From Nematostella vectensis (lineage: Eukaryota > Cnidaria > Anthozoa > Actiniaria > Edwardsiidae), in the NCBI RefSeq assembly GCF_932526225.1, contig NC_064043.1, forward strand, positions 1,943,501 through 2,007,500: a stretch of 64,000 bases of DNA, in the 5' to 3' direction. Made by a program: the position numbers and the translations under genes. The notes under the pieces are model-generated. The model did no database searches, had not been told where the DNA came from, and worked only from the letters and a program-made list of their open reading frames with translations. This document shows positions 23,801 to 36,500 of the stretch, in pieces. How positions within the stretch are numbered: the stretch's first letter is position 1; the number at the start of each line of letters is the position of its first letter.

Positions 23801-26800
23801 AAGTGTACAAGGATCTGTTACATTCCAGTAGGGGTGTAAGTGTACAAGGATCTGTCACATTCCAGTAGGGTGTAAGTGTACAAGGATCTGTTACATTCCA
23901 GTAGGGGTGTAAGTGTACAAGGATCTGTTACATTCCAGTAGGGGTGTAAGTGTACAAGGATCTGTTACCTTCCAGTAGGGGTGTAAGTGTACAAGGATCT
24001 GTTACATTCCAGTAGGGGTGTAAGTGTACAAGGATCTGTTACATTCCAGTAGGGGTGTAAGTGTACAAGGATCTGTCACATCCCAGTAGGGTGTAAGTGT
24101 ACAAGGATCTGTTACATTCCAGTAGGGGTGTAAGTGTACAAGGATCTGTTACATTCCAGTAGGGGTGTAAGTGTACAAGGATCTGTTACCTTCCAGTAGG
24201 GGTGTAAGTGTACAAGGATCTGTTACATTCCAGTAGGGGTGTAAGTGTACAAGGATCTGTTACATTCCAGTAGGGGTGTAAGTGTACAAGGATCTGTTAC
24301 ATTCCAGTAGGGGTGTAAGTGTACAAGGATCTGTTACATTCCAGTAGGGGTGTAAGTGTACAAGGATCTGTTACATTCCAGTAGGGGTGTAAGTGTACAA
24401 GGATCTGTTACATTCCAGTAGGGGTGTAAGTGTACAAGGATCTGTTACATTCCAGTAGGGGTGTAAGTGTACAAGGATCTGTCACATTCCAGTAAGGGTG
24501 TAAGTGTACAAGGATCTGTTACATTCCAGTAGGGGTGTAAGTGTACAAGGATCTGTTACATTCCAGTAGGGGTGTAAGTGTACAAGGATCTGTTACATTC
24601 CAGTAGGGGTGTAAGTGTACAAGGATCTGTTACATTCCAGTAGGGGTGTAAGTGTACAAGGATCTGTTACATTCCAGTAGGGGTGTAAGTGTACAAGGAT
24701 CTGTTACATTCCAGTAGGGGTGTAAGTGTACAAGGATCTGTTACATTCCAGTAGGGGTGTAAGTGTACAAGGATCTGTCACATTCCAGTAAGGGTGTAAG
24801 TGTACAAGGATCTGTTACATTCCAGTAGGGGTGTAAGTGTACAAGGATCTGTTACATTCCAGTAGGGGTGTAAGTGTACAAGGATCTGTTACATTCCAGT
24901 AGGGGTGTAAGTGTACAAGGATCTGTTACATTCCAGTAGGGGTGTAAGTGTACAAGGATCTGTTACATTCCAGTAGGGGTGTAAGTGTACAAGGATCTGT
25001 TACATTCCAGTAGGGGTGTAAGTGTACAAGGATCTGTTACATTCCAGTAGGGGTGTAAGTGTACAAGGATCTGTCACATTCCAGTAAGGGTGTAAGTGTA
25101 CAAGGATCTGTTACATTCCAGTAGGGGTGTAAGTGTACAAGGATCTGTTACATTCCAGTAGGGGTGTAAGTGTACAAGGATCTGTTACATTCCAGTAGGG
25201 GTGTAAGTGTACAAGGATCTGTTACATTCCAGTAGGGGTGTAAGTGTACAAGGATCTGTTACATTCCAGTAGGGGTGTAAGTGTACAAGGATCTGTTACA
25301 TTCCAGTAGGGGTGTAAGTGTACAAGGATCTGTCACATTCCAGTAAGGGTGTAAGTGTACAAGGATCTGTTACATTCCAGTAAGGGTGTAAGTGTACAAG
25401 GATCTGTTACATTCCAGTAGGGGTGTAAGTGTACAAGGATCTGTTACATTCCAGTAGGGGTGTAAGTGTACAAGGATCTGTTACATTCCAGTAGGGGTGT
25501 AAGTGTACAAGGATCTGTCACATCCCAGTAGGGTGTAAGTGTACAAGGATCTGTTACATTCCAGTAGGGGTGTAAGTGTACAAGGATCTGTTACATTCCA
25601 GTAGGGGTGTAAGTGTACAAGGATCTGTTACCTTCCAGTAGGGGTGTAAGTGTACAAGGATCTGTTACATTCCAGTAGGGGTGTAAGTGTACAAGGATCT
25701 GTTACATTCCAGTAGGGGTGTAAGTGTACAAGGATCTGTCACATTCCAGTAGGGTGTAAGTGTACAAGGATCTGTTACATTCCAGTAGGGGTGTAAGTGT
25801 ACAAGGATCTGTCACATTCCAGTAGGGTGTAAGTGTACAAGGATCTGTTACATTCCAGTAGGGGTGTAAGTGTACAAGGATCTGTTACATTCCAGTAGGG
25901 GTGTAAGTGTACAAGGATCTGTTACCTTCCAGTAGGGGTGTAAGTGTACAAGGATCTGTTACATTCCAGTAGGGGTGTAAGTGTACAAGGATCTGTTACA
26001 TTCCAGTAGGGGTGTAAGTGTACAAGGATCTGTCACATCCCAGTAGGGTGTAAGTGTACAAGGATCTGTTACATTCCAGTAGGGGTGTAAGTGTACAAGG
26101 ATCTGTTACATTCCAGTAGGGGTGTAAGTGTACAAGGATCTGTTACCTTCCAGTAGGGGTGTAAGTGTACAAGGATCTGTTACATTCCAGTAGGGGTGTA
26201 AGTGTACAAGGATCTGTTACATTCCAGTAGGGGTGTAAGTGTACAAGGATCTGTTACATTCCAGTAGGGGTGTAAGTGTACAAGGATCTGTTACATTCCA
26301 GTAGGGGTGTAAGTGTACAAGGATCTGTTACATTCCAGTAGGGGTGTAAGTGTACAAGGATCTGTTACATTCCAGTAGGGGTGTAAGTGTACAAGGATCT
26401 GTTACATTCCAGTAGGGGTGTAAGTGTACAAGGATCTGTCACATTCCAGTAAGGGTGTAAGTGTACAAGGATCTGTTACATTCCAGTAGGGGTGTAAGTG
26501 TACAAGGATCTGTTACATTCCAGTAGGGGTGTAAGTGTACAAGGATCTGTTACATTCCAGTAGGGGTGTAAGTGTACAAGGATCTGTTACATTCCAGTAG
26601 GGGTGTAAGTGTACAAGGATCTGTTACATTCCAGTAGGGGTGTAAGTGTACAAGGATCTGTTACATTCCAGTAGGGGTGTAAGTGTACAAGGATCTGTTA
26701 CATTCCAGTAGGGGTGTAAGTGTACAAGGATCTGTCACATTCCAGTAAGGGTGTAAGTGTACAAGGATCTGTTACATTCCAGTAGGGGTGTAAGTGTACA

Positions 26801-29501
26801 AGGATCTGTTACATTCCAGTAGGGGTGTAAGTGTACAAGGATCTGTTACATTCCAGTAGGGGTGTAAGTGTACAAGGATCTGTTACCTTCCAGTAGGGGT
26901 GTAAGTGTACAAGGATCTGTTACATTCCAGTAGGGGTGTAAGTGTACAAGGATCTGTTACATTCCAGTAGGGGTGTAAGTGTACAAGGATCTGTCACATT
27001 CCAGTAGGGTGTAAGTGTACAAGGATCTGTTACATTCCAGTAGGGGTGTAAGTGTACAAGGATCTGTCACATTCCAGTAGGGTGTAAGTGTACAAGGATC
27101 TGTTACATTCCAGTAGGGGTGTAAGTGTACAAGGATCTGTTACATTCCAGTAGGGGTGTAAGTGTACAAGGATCTGTTACCTTCCAGTAGGGGTGTAAGT
27201 GTACAAGGATCTGTTACATTCCAGTAGGGGTGTAAGTGTACAAGGATCTGTTACATTCCAGTAGGGGTGTAAGTGTACAAGGATCTGTCACATCCCAGTA
27301 GGGTGTAAGTGTACAAGGATCTGTTACATTCCAGTAGGGGTGTAAGTGTACAAGGATCTGTTACATTCCAGTAGGGGTGTAAGTGTACAAGGATCTGTTA
27401 CCTTCCAGTAGGGGTGTAAGTGTACAAGGATCTGTTACATTCCAGTAGGGGTGTAAGTGTACAAGGATCTGTTACATTCCAGTAGGGGTGTAAGTGTACA
27501 AGGATCTGTTACATTCCAGTAGGGGTGTAAGTGTACAAGGATCTGTTACATTCCAGTAGGGGTGTAAGTGTACAAGGATCTGTTACATTCCAGTAGGGGT
27601 GTAAGTGTACAAGGATCTGTTACATTCCAGTAGGGGTGTAAGTGTACAAGGATCTGTTACATTCCAGTAGGGGTGTAAGTGTACAAGGATCTGTCACATT
27701 CCAGTAAGGGTGTAAGTGTACAAGGATCTGTTACATTCCAGTAGGGGTGTAAGTGTACAAGGATCTGTTACATTCCAGTAGGGGTGTAAGTGTACAAGGA
27801 TCTGTTACATTCCAGTAGGGGTGTAAGTGTACAAGGATCTGTTACATTCCAGTAGGGGTGTAAGTGTACAAGGATCTGTTACATTCCAGTAGGGGTGTAA
27901 GTGTACAAGGATCTGTTACATTCCAGTAGGGGTGTAAGTGTACAAGGATCTGTTACATTCCAGTAGGGGTGTAAGTGTACAAGGATCTGTCACATTCCAG
28001 TAAGGGTGTAAGTGTACAAGGATCTGTTACATTCCAGTAGGGGTGTAAGTGTACAAGGATCTGTTACATTCCAGTAGGGGTGTAAGTGTACAAGGATCTG
28101 TTACATTCCAGTAGGGGTGTAAGTGTACAAGGATCTGTTACATTCCAGTAGGGGTGTAAGTGTACAAGGATCTGTTACATTCCAGTAGGGGTGTAAGTGT
28201 ACAAGGATCTGTTACATTCCAGTAGGGGTGTAAGTGTACAAGGATCTGTTACATTCCAGTAGGGGTGTAAGTGTACAAGGATCTGTCACATTCCAGTAAG
28301 GGTGTAAGTGTACAAGGATCTGTTACATTCCAGTAGGGGTGTAAGTGTACAAGGATCTGTTACATTCCAGTAGGGGTGTAAGTGTACAAGGATCTGTTAC
28401 ATTCCAGTAGGGGTGTAAGTGTACAAGGATCTGTTACATTCCAGTAGGGGTGTAAGTGTACAAGGATCTGTTACATTCCAGTAGGGGTGTAAGTGTACAA
28501 GGATCTGTTACATTCCAGTAGGGGTGTAAGTGTACAAGGATCTGTCACATTCCAGTAAGGGTGTAAGTGTACAAGGATCTGTTACATTCCAGTAGGGGTG
28601 TAAGTGTACAAGGATCTGTTACATTCCAGTAGGGGTGTAAGTGTACAAGGATCTGTTACATTCCAGTAGGGGTGTAAGTGTACAAGGATCTGTCACATCC
28701 CAGTAGGGTGTAAGTGTACAAGGATCTGTTACATTCCAGTAGGGGTGTAAGTGTACAAGGATCTGTTACATTCCAGTAGGGGTGTAAGTGTACAAGGATC
28801 TGTTACATTCCAGTAGGGGTGTAAGTGTACAAGGATCTGTTACATTCCAGTAGGGGTGTAAGTGTACAAGGATCTGTTACATTCCAGTAGGGGTGTAAGT
28901 GTACAAGGATCTGTCACATTCCAGTAAGGGTGTAAGTGTACAAGGATCTGTTACATTCCAGTAGGGGTGTAAGTGTACAAGGATCTGTTACATTCCAGTA
29001 GGGGTGTAAGTGTACAAGGATCTGTTACATTCCAGTAGGGGTGTAAGTGTACAAGGATCTGTCACATCCCAGTAGGGTGTAAGTGTACAAGGATCTGTTA
29101 CATTCCAGTAGGGGTGTAAGTGTACAAGGATCTGTTACATTCCAGTAGGGGTGTAAGTGTACAAGGATCTGTTACCTTCCAGTAGGGGTGTAAGTGTACA
29201 AGGATCTGTTACATTCCAGTAGGGGTGTAAGTGTACAAGGATCTGTTACATTCCAGTAGGGGTGTAAGTGTACAAGGATCTGTTACCTTCCAGTAGGGGT
29301 GTAAGTGTACAAGGATCTGTCACATTCCAGTAGGGTGTAAGTGTACAAGGATCTGTTACATTCCTTTAAGGGAGCATAAGTGCTTAAATATCTGCCGTTT
29401 TTGTGTTTCAGGATGCGGCACGAGTGTGTAGAGAATTCATGACAAGAGACCCTACAGAACTCCACTTCACTGTTGTTGCCCTTGCAGAGAGTCCAGAGTA
29501 A
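17841..29501 (+). CDS. UCHL3: Ubiquitin carboxyl-terminal hydrolase, UCHL3-type (peptidase C12)
   Basis: Cytosolic cysteine protease that removes small adducts from the C-terminus of ubiquitin and NEDD8. Ten exons: 17841-17879, 17998-18009, 19881-20009, 20161-20211, 21088-21193, 21905-21987, 22290-22337, 22437-22512, 22743-22801, 29412-29501. All are GT-AG, all in phase, total 230 residues, the same length as human UCHL3. Start MAPPWLPLESNPD matches the family N-terminus. Predicted catalytic residues: Gln88 and Cys94 in QTVSNACGT, His167 in NLHFV, Asp182 in YELDGRK. The family active-site crossover loop is preserved, with the motif HEASAQEGQTEAPS just before the histidine. Exon 2 is only 12 nt (VMNK). 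Intron 9 (22802-29411) is almost entirely a 37-bp minisatellite, and the exon 7 acceptor is duplicated. Identification is very secure. Confidence 0.96.
17998..18009 (+). CDS. UCHL3: 12-nt micro-exon (UCHL3 exon 2)
   Basis: GTTATGAACAAG sits between an AG (…ACGGCAG) and a donor (GTACTG) and encodes VMNK. It is needed to join SNPD to FVKNLGL as in UCHL proteins. From general knowledge of the family I believe a similarly tiny exon occurs at this place in UCHL1, so it may be ancient. Confidence 0.85.
18905..19105 (+). repeat. About 45-bp degenerate tandem repeat in UCHL3 intron 2
   Basis: Five degenerate copies of a unit with AAAGTCAATGTCTAAAGGGG and GAGTTGCCAAG. A related fragment lies at about 19625-19650. 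The region carries open frames, but they are repeat-derived. Confidence 0.8.
20219..20412 (+). repeat. 29-bp tandem repeat, 7 copies, UCHL3 intron 4
   Basis: Copies of a unit reading ATGATCCAGACTGAATAACC plus nine bases begin shortly after the exon 4 donor. A stray partial copy lies near 20600. The unit contains no exon sequence. Confidence 0.9.
20763..20855 (+). repeat. Dispersed repeat, copy 2 (C-run family)
   Basis: AGTATTTGAAGATACGTTAA followed by TAAGAAATGACCCACTTTATG and a G/C-run ending CCTGGGTACGTGCCTAA. It aligns with 375-480 and, inverted, with 40735-40860. It lies within UCHL3 intron 4. Confidence 0.6.
22230..22311 (+). repeat. Tandem duplication of the UCHL3 exon 7 splice acceptor
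   Basis: Two 41-bp copies each contain TATCTATACAG followed by GGTATCACTGA. The exon-proximal AG (22288-22289) gives the correct protein. The upstream copy (AG at 22247-22248) would lengthen the exon by 41 nt and shift the frame, so it is a decoy or a rarely used site. Confidence 0.9.
22895..29366 (+). repeat. Giant 37-bp minisatellite, about 175 copies, filling UCHL3 intron 9
   Basis: The unit is GTTACATTCCAGTAGGGGTG followed by TAAGTGTACAAGGATCT. Variants include 36-bp units (CATCCCAGTAGGGTG), GTCACATTCCAGTAAGGG and GTTACCTTCC. The variant TTACCTTCC falls at 23671, 23965, 24186; again at 25628, 25922, 26143 (each +1957); and again at 26883, 27177, 27398 (each +1255). So large blocks have been re-duplicated. 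Every unit carries GTAAGT, the ideal U1-pairing hexamer, in the sense orientation of UCHL3. Confidence 0.98.
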
Positions 29502-30539
29502 TAAAACCTCTCCTTGCTGGGATTCGAAAGAAATTGAACCTATATTCACTGCATGAGAAACAGTTCATTGCTGTTATCCCCTACAATAGTTCTAGATGCA
29601 CAAATTCTCGTTATCTAATGTAAGACCTACAGTAATCAGCCTACTGGAATCTTGCACCACAGAGAAGCTCTTGTAAGGGGGCAAGAGTTATCGACACCTA
29701 ATTTAATTCGGAAATGCATGGCTTAACAAATGGAATGAATTTATTTTATTCAGTAAGCTATATTTAAACATAGCTTTCTGGCGAGAGGTATGGTTCGTTA
29801 GACTTGTACTTTGGGGTCTGTTAGGACCAAAGCGCAACTCAACGTAAGAGATAAATAGACTAAATTCGACCACAATCTGTATCTGGAAGCGCGGGTGGCT
29901 AAGTGTGTTAGCGCGCTGGCCTCTCACCTCTGTGTACAAGCTTCGAGTCTTGGCTCTGACTCGGGGACTTTTCTTCTCTGAGTTTAAGTCGACTCGGGGG
30001 CTTTTCTCTGAGTTCAAGTCACGACTCGGGCTTGGTGTCTCAAGTGAGAGTGATTTCTTTCTCTTGTGTTTTCCAGTCCGTCCCACTCACGGGACGCACC
30101 TTGACCCTGCCCTACCCATATCCCAGTCCCGCCCTGCCCCGCTCACACTATCTGTGAAGGTCGACTTGGACAGTGCGACACGTGTGAATCAGCCTACGAC
30201 TCAGCTACGATGCTCGACTACCAAAGTGTGTTAATAATTCAGACATGTAACATGTAGACAGGTCGAGTAGGACTGATTTATTCTGTCTAAATCGGCCTTA
30301 ACTAAAACACAAACACCAGAACACCTAATATTTTGTTTATTTTCTTTGTAATCATAGTATCCCTACTAGATTAGATGCTCTGAGTTTAATGAGTTTGTCT
30401 AAAACATCCCCATCTTTGTATATCATTTTAAAGCAACTTTAAATAAGTTATCTTCCAGTTTTAGTTTTCATTACAAAACATTATAAATAAGCTTATAAGT
30501 CGCCATTTTGAGTAAAAGTAGAGTCTTGTAGAATCTTGG
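29502..30539. other. Intergenic DNA between convergent UCHL3 and SLC30A9
   Basis: The two genes end tail-to-tail 1038 bp apart. The stretch should contain both 3' UTRs. It holds a SINE at 29889-30110. Minus-strand TTTATT-type signals are present in this AT-rich DNA, but I cannot assign polyadenylation sites with confidence. Confidence 0.6.
29889..30110 (+). mobile_element. tRNA-derived SINE
   Basis: The head GCGGGTGGCTAAGTGTGTTA holds an A-box-like TGGCTAAGTGT (29896-29906). A B-box-like GCTTCGAGTCT follows at 29940-29950. The head is plainly related to the minus-strand SINE at 13440-13858 (TGTTAGCGCG, GGCCTCTCACC). The body then has internally repeated GACTCGGG and TTTTCTCTGAGTTYAAGTC motifs. 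Confidence 0.75.
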
Positions 30540-33500
30540 TCATAGAATCTCGAGGTCCACGTGCCGTACTTCGGGGCTCTTTTTCTGTCAAGAACAATAC
30601 AGACAAAAATGAGCTATACATAAATTGTTCTTTTTGCTAACGGCATTACTGTTCTGATGTGACGGTTCAGAGACATTTTCCTTGTTATCAATTATGTACC
30701 GTTTGATAGCCTTACCTTAATATTTCTCTCGATGCGGTCTACCTGTTGACCGAGCACGTCTATCACCTGCTCGCCGTACTCCAACATGAACTGCTCCATC
30801 TCTGCTGTCGTTGTCAACTTCTGGATTTCCTGGAATCACAATATTTCTTACGATTTTTATAATTCGCAGTTATTGCAAATAATGTCGCTTTTTCTGACTT
30901 ATTAAGACAAAATCCGCAAAAGTAAGGCCACTACAAGGTGAGTTTAAACAGTCTAAGAAAGTCAACCGAGGATGCAATACGACATAAGACAACAGCATTT
31001 AGCTCTCACTCACCGCAAGCATTTGCTCCTGGTCTACCCTGGACAAGAGACATCTACTAATCTCGCGACCATCAAAATTCACTTCTGCCTTAAACCTGAC
31101 AGTATCGGCACCTGTGAATAGAGATAAGCACGTACAAGAAGCTGTAGACCGTTGGCTTAAACAATTTGATAAAAAGACAAGCAATCCCCTCAAGATATTT
31201 CTAGGCTGAGAGCCAAAATTATAAGGTGTATGTGTGTCGGGGGGAGGGGGTGATATTGAAAACAATGGGGGTGGGGTAGGATAAGAAAGACTCCTCCGAT
31301 CGTGTATCCCCGTGTCGCTATGTGTTCTTCAGTGGCTCCTGCTGGCCATGATGCTTATTTTACCTACTCCAAGTACAATTTACGATTTAAATTACCTAAT
31401 TCTGTCGCCTTGACGTCATGTATTGACCTGAAACAACAACACCATGTCAGTTTCGCGTCTAGAAGCCAGTGGCTCTCGCAGTGCATCTAAGTAGTATGTA
31501 TAAGTCATGGAACGACAGGAAAGGAGGGGATTTACCCCATTACTGTTAATGATTGCGCTTAAAAAACCCACATGCATGAAGTTCTTTCTCCCCTTCCCCC
31601 ACCCCCACCCCCACCCCTCTTCTCAAATAATCCGGTACTGCATCTGACCAAGAAAGAGCTACAGATATTCTTGTTTGCAGCTAAAAGAACCATTGGGGAC
31701 ATCTTGGAGTGTATACCTTACTACAATATCACTTTCCAAGACCTCGATGATTTGTCTTAGCCGCTCAGGGGGGATGGACCTGGGAGAGAGAGCAGACGTC
31801 ACAGGTAAATAACGTCACAGGTAGATAGCGTCCCAGGTAAACAACGTTACAGGTAGATAACGTCACAGGTAGATAACGTCAAAGGTAAATAATGTCACAG
31901 GTAAATAACGTCACAGGTAAATAACGTCAGAGGTAAATAACGTCAGAGGTAAATAACGTCAGAGGTTAATAACGTCACAGGTAGCTAACGTCACAGGTAA
32001 ATAACGTCACAGGTAGAAAATGTCACATGTAGATAACGTCACAGGTAAATGCTAATGGTGATTGCTAATGATGATCTTGATTGCTAATGGTGATGCTAAT
32101 GGTGATCTTGATTACTAATGGTGATCTTGATTGCTAATGTTGATTTTGATGGCTAATGGTGAACTTGATTGCTAATGGTGATGCTAATGGTGATCTTGAT
32201 TGCTAATGGTGATGCTAATGGTAATCTTGATTGCTAATGGTGATGCTAATGGTAATCTTGATTGCTAATGGTGATGCTAATGGGGATCTTGATTGCTAAT
32301 GGTGATTGCTAATGGTAATCTTGATTGCTAATGGTGATGCTAATGGTAATCTTGATTGCTAATGGTGATTGCTAATGGGGATCTTGATTGCTAATGGTGA
32401 TGCTAATGGTAATCTTGATTGCTAATGGTGATGCTAAAAGTTATTGATTGCTAATGGTGATGCTAATGGTGTCCTCTCATTTTCTAAAAAAAAACACCTC
32501 CAGGTTTTCAAAGACGAAGATTTCGCCATTTATTGTTAGCCAAGGGTTGCGGGACATGGAATCTTGACTGCAACCTTACAGTATTTGAAAAAGGTGTTTA
32601 ACATCAAACACATACAAGACTACCCGTCATATCAATGATTACCTTCCAATAAGAAAATCGGCATTTCTTCGGATTAAGAAGAATGCAACAGTTCCTAAAA
32701 GACCTACACACAAAGAGCAGACGAGTATTAGCTAACAAGCAGTTAGGGAGTTGGTGACAACGTAGAAATGGGGGCCAACAGAAGCAAAGCGGCTATTCTA
32801 TAAGATTTTTGCATTCTAATTTAAATACAATAAAAATTAAATCTTTGTTAAAGAATGTCGATCAGCAATTTCCTTGTTATTGTTTATAATTGAAAATACA
32901 GCGATTCATTTGCAAGAAACCTTCCACGATTGAAATGATTCTCCATGAGATTTGATTGAAAGTTTCTCAGTTACTCGCTTAAATTGGCCGATGCCAATGG
33001 ATTCTTTGATGAGGACTCAGTATTGTGTAAAATGGCAGAGCGTGATTGGCCTTCTTAAGTCTGGTGTCTGTATTGATGTATTGAAACCTTGTGTCCTCAT
33101 TAGAGTCGGCATCAGGCATAACACACAAGGAAGCTTGCATAGCGATGCTAAAGGGGTCCTTGGGTGAGAGAAAAAAATCAGAGCATGGGTACGGAGAGGG
33201 GGGGGGGGGGTAGGGAGACTGAGGGGGGACGGGATAAGGGAATTTCCTTTCCCTTTTCCCCGAATCTCCCCCAGCCGCTAAGGATTCACAGATGTATTTC
33301 TTTCCTGTGCATACCGCCAATCATGAGTGAGCCAATTGCGTCAAAGACTGGGCTGCCTGTGTACGACGTCAGTCCCAAACACACAGCTCCTAGGCTGACG
33401 CCTGTCACGGCGGCTCCATCCTCCAGCAGTACTGCAATAGCCGTGGGGTCCCGACCGCGAAGAACTAATTACGAAATACAGAAAAATCGTGTTGAAGGCA

Positions 33501-36500
33501 TTTATGAAACCTTAATAAAACATTCACACCAGGGCCGTGGCCAGCATGAGACAAGTGAGGCACTCGCCACGGTAAAATTTTGATGTTTAGTGTTTCACAA
33601 TTGAAAAGTATGGGATAAAACGATGTTACTATATTTTCTAAAGGTCATTCTACTCTTATTATATCATCACTATACTTACGATATTCTCTAAAGATCATTC
33701 CACTTTTATTATATCATCACTATACTTACGATATTCTCTAAAGATCATTCCACTTTATCATCACTATACTTACGATATTCTCTAAAGGACATTCCACTTT
33801 ATTATCACTATACTTACGATATTCTCTAAAGATCATTCCACTTTATTATCACTATACTTACGATATTCTCTAAAGGACATTCCACTCTCATTTGCACTCT
33901 TCCTCACTTGTGTTACTGCTGCCAGCAGGGTTGCTGTGAAGAGCAAAAGTCAGGAAATCTCAAATGGAGTGAATATCATGCAGTGCATCACTCTGGTATC
34001 ATTGGTAAATAAGAAATCCATCAATCTTTATCTTCAAAGGAATAGGAAATTGCAAGGGCCTGGTGGAAAGAGGGACTACAAGAGATAGGAGGTCATTTAG
34101 CACTAGGCAGAGGCTAGAGGCCATTAGGCATATAGTGGAACAGCCTTATGGTGGACCTGTACTGAATCAAAAGATAGGAAGCTCAACTATAAAGAAAGTA
34201 TGTGAAATGCTGGTGAATAAAGAACCTCTGGTTATAAAACCTATTAAAAAATAAATAAAATGAGAAGTTAATTAAAAAGATCTTGGTGCACATTGAACAT
34301 ATGATGACTACCATCATCAAACTCACCTCCTTCTAGTACAAAAGACCCTCCTAGAATGGCACAAGCCTTTGGGAACAGCCAAAAGCACATGAGTGATTTG
34401 TATGACACAACCAAATCTCTTGCACTACACTTGAACATTACACTAATCTAAATGGAACAGCTGTTCAAAAGTTTCTTAGATTCAAAGATCTAGTGACGAT
34501 TTTGTAGATGACTTAAAAGCATAATGGTATAATCACCATGTCTTAGTAATTATTAATCAAGACCATGTGCCAATATCATAAGCAAATAAAAGCTATAAAA
34601 GATTTTAAGAGGTAGATTCAAAATATTCCTATAAATCACTAGGACTCTCTTTGAATTAGAATGACAATGCACCCTACCACAAGCAAGTTTTCAAGCTCAG
34701 CGCCTATAAGCAAAGTAGACACTCCATGATAGACAGACACACCAGCACCAAGGAAAAATATGCCAACCCCACTGATGAGAGAATAGACATAGCGGGCACG
34801 AGACCACCCATACCTGACAATGCACAGATATATCAATATAAATAAACAGATTATGTCTGTACGCAGAAATATAATAAACAGATTTTGTCTGTACGCAGAA
34901 ATATAATAAACAGATTTTGTCTGTACACAGAAATATAAAAAACAGATTTTGTATGTACACAGCAATATAATAAACAGATTTTGTATGTACACAGCAATAT
35001 AATAAACAGATTTTGTCTGTACACATACAAAATCATAGCTTAGAAAAGATTCCATCCATGTTGATACATTGTACACAATACCCAAAATCAGTTAAGTTGA
35101 AGTTAAGTTTATTTTTCCTTTTCAAATATTTAAGATGTATTCCCCCCCCCAAAAAAAAAAAAATAGTACAGCTAATTGAGGAGTAAAAGTTATGACAGCA
35201 TAATTAAACTCACGGGTGGTCATGTGATGGCTGCTTGATGGACTGCATGATACCAAATGCCAACAGACACTATTGAAGAGTAAACATCTTCACTATTAGC
35301 AGGGAGAGGGCATTAAAGAAGGAAGGGGTAACCACTGACCACTGACCATCCCCCTAACCCCACTCATTTACCTTTCAATAAAAAGAATCTCTAAATAAGA
35401 CAAGGTTGGGTTAATCCCTCATTAGCCATTCCTATAAGTCCTTATCTTTATCAGTTTACTTTTTGTTGTTATCATGATAATCTGGTTTTGAGTGCATATA
35501 TCCAGGAATGTCCCTAAAACATTTGCACATAATAGTTTAGAGGGAAACAGCTGAAACATATAATACAGAGCCCATTCATGTCTGACTCTTTTTACTGTTC
35601 CATTAATGTTTCTTCCTTTGATGTATTCTATGACAAGGTTCTCACAACCAAATTTAGCAAGAATATTCAAGTGAATTGACTCAGATAGCAAGGTAATTAA
35701 TATGTACCTGATTTTTCAACTCTGTAAGCGAGTGAATTGACTCAGATAGCATTATATATGTACCTGATTTAGCAAGTCTGCGAAAGAGTGAATTGACTCA
35801 GATAGCATTATATATGTACCTGATTTAGCAAGTCTGCGTATTGACTAAGATAGCTAGGTCAAGTATGTACCTGATTTAGCAAGTCTGCGTATTGACTAAG
35901 ATAGCTAGGTTAAGTATGTACCTGATTTAGCACGTCTGCGAGTGAGTGAATTGACTGAGATAGCATTATGTATGTACCTGATTTAGCAAGTCTGCGAGTG
36001 AGTGAATTGACTGAGATAGCTAGGTTAAGTATGTACCTGATTTAGCAAGTCTGCGAGTGAGTGAATTGACTGAGATAGCTAGGTTAAGTATGTACCTGAC
36101 TTAGCAAGTCTGCGAGTGAGTGAATTGACTGAGATAGTATTATGTATGTACCTGATTTAGCAAGTCTGCGAGTGAGTGAATTGACTGAGATAGCTAGGTT
36201 AAGTATGTACCTGATTTAGCAAGTCTGCGAGTGAGTGAATTGACTAAGATAGCTAGGTTAAGTATGTACCTGATTTAGCAAGTCTGCGAGTGAGTGAATT
36301 GACTAAGATAGCTAGGTTAAGTATGTACCTGACTTAGCAAGTCTGCGAGTGAGTGAATTGACTGAGATAGTATTATGTATGTACCTGATTTAGCAAGTCT
36401 GCGAGTGAGTGAATTGACTGAGATAGCTAGGTTAAGTATGTACCTGATTTAGCAAGTCTGTGAGTGAGTGAATTGACTAAGATAGCTAGGTTAAGTATGT

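Noticed and set aside
22895..29366. CRISPR-like array
   Set aside because: The repeats are directly adjacent with no unique spacers, and the sequence is an intron of a eukaryotic gene.
35422..35691. 89-codon minus-strand frame beginning LSESIHLN as a possible alternative SLC30A9 exon
   Set aside because: Its start is a diverged copy of the exon 8 segment at the array edge; the rest does not resemble a CDF transporter and no good splice borders were found.
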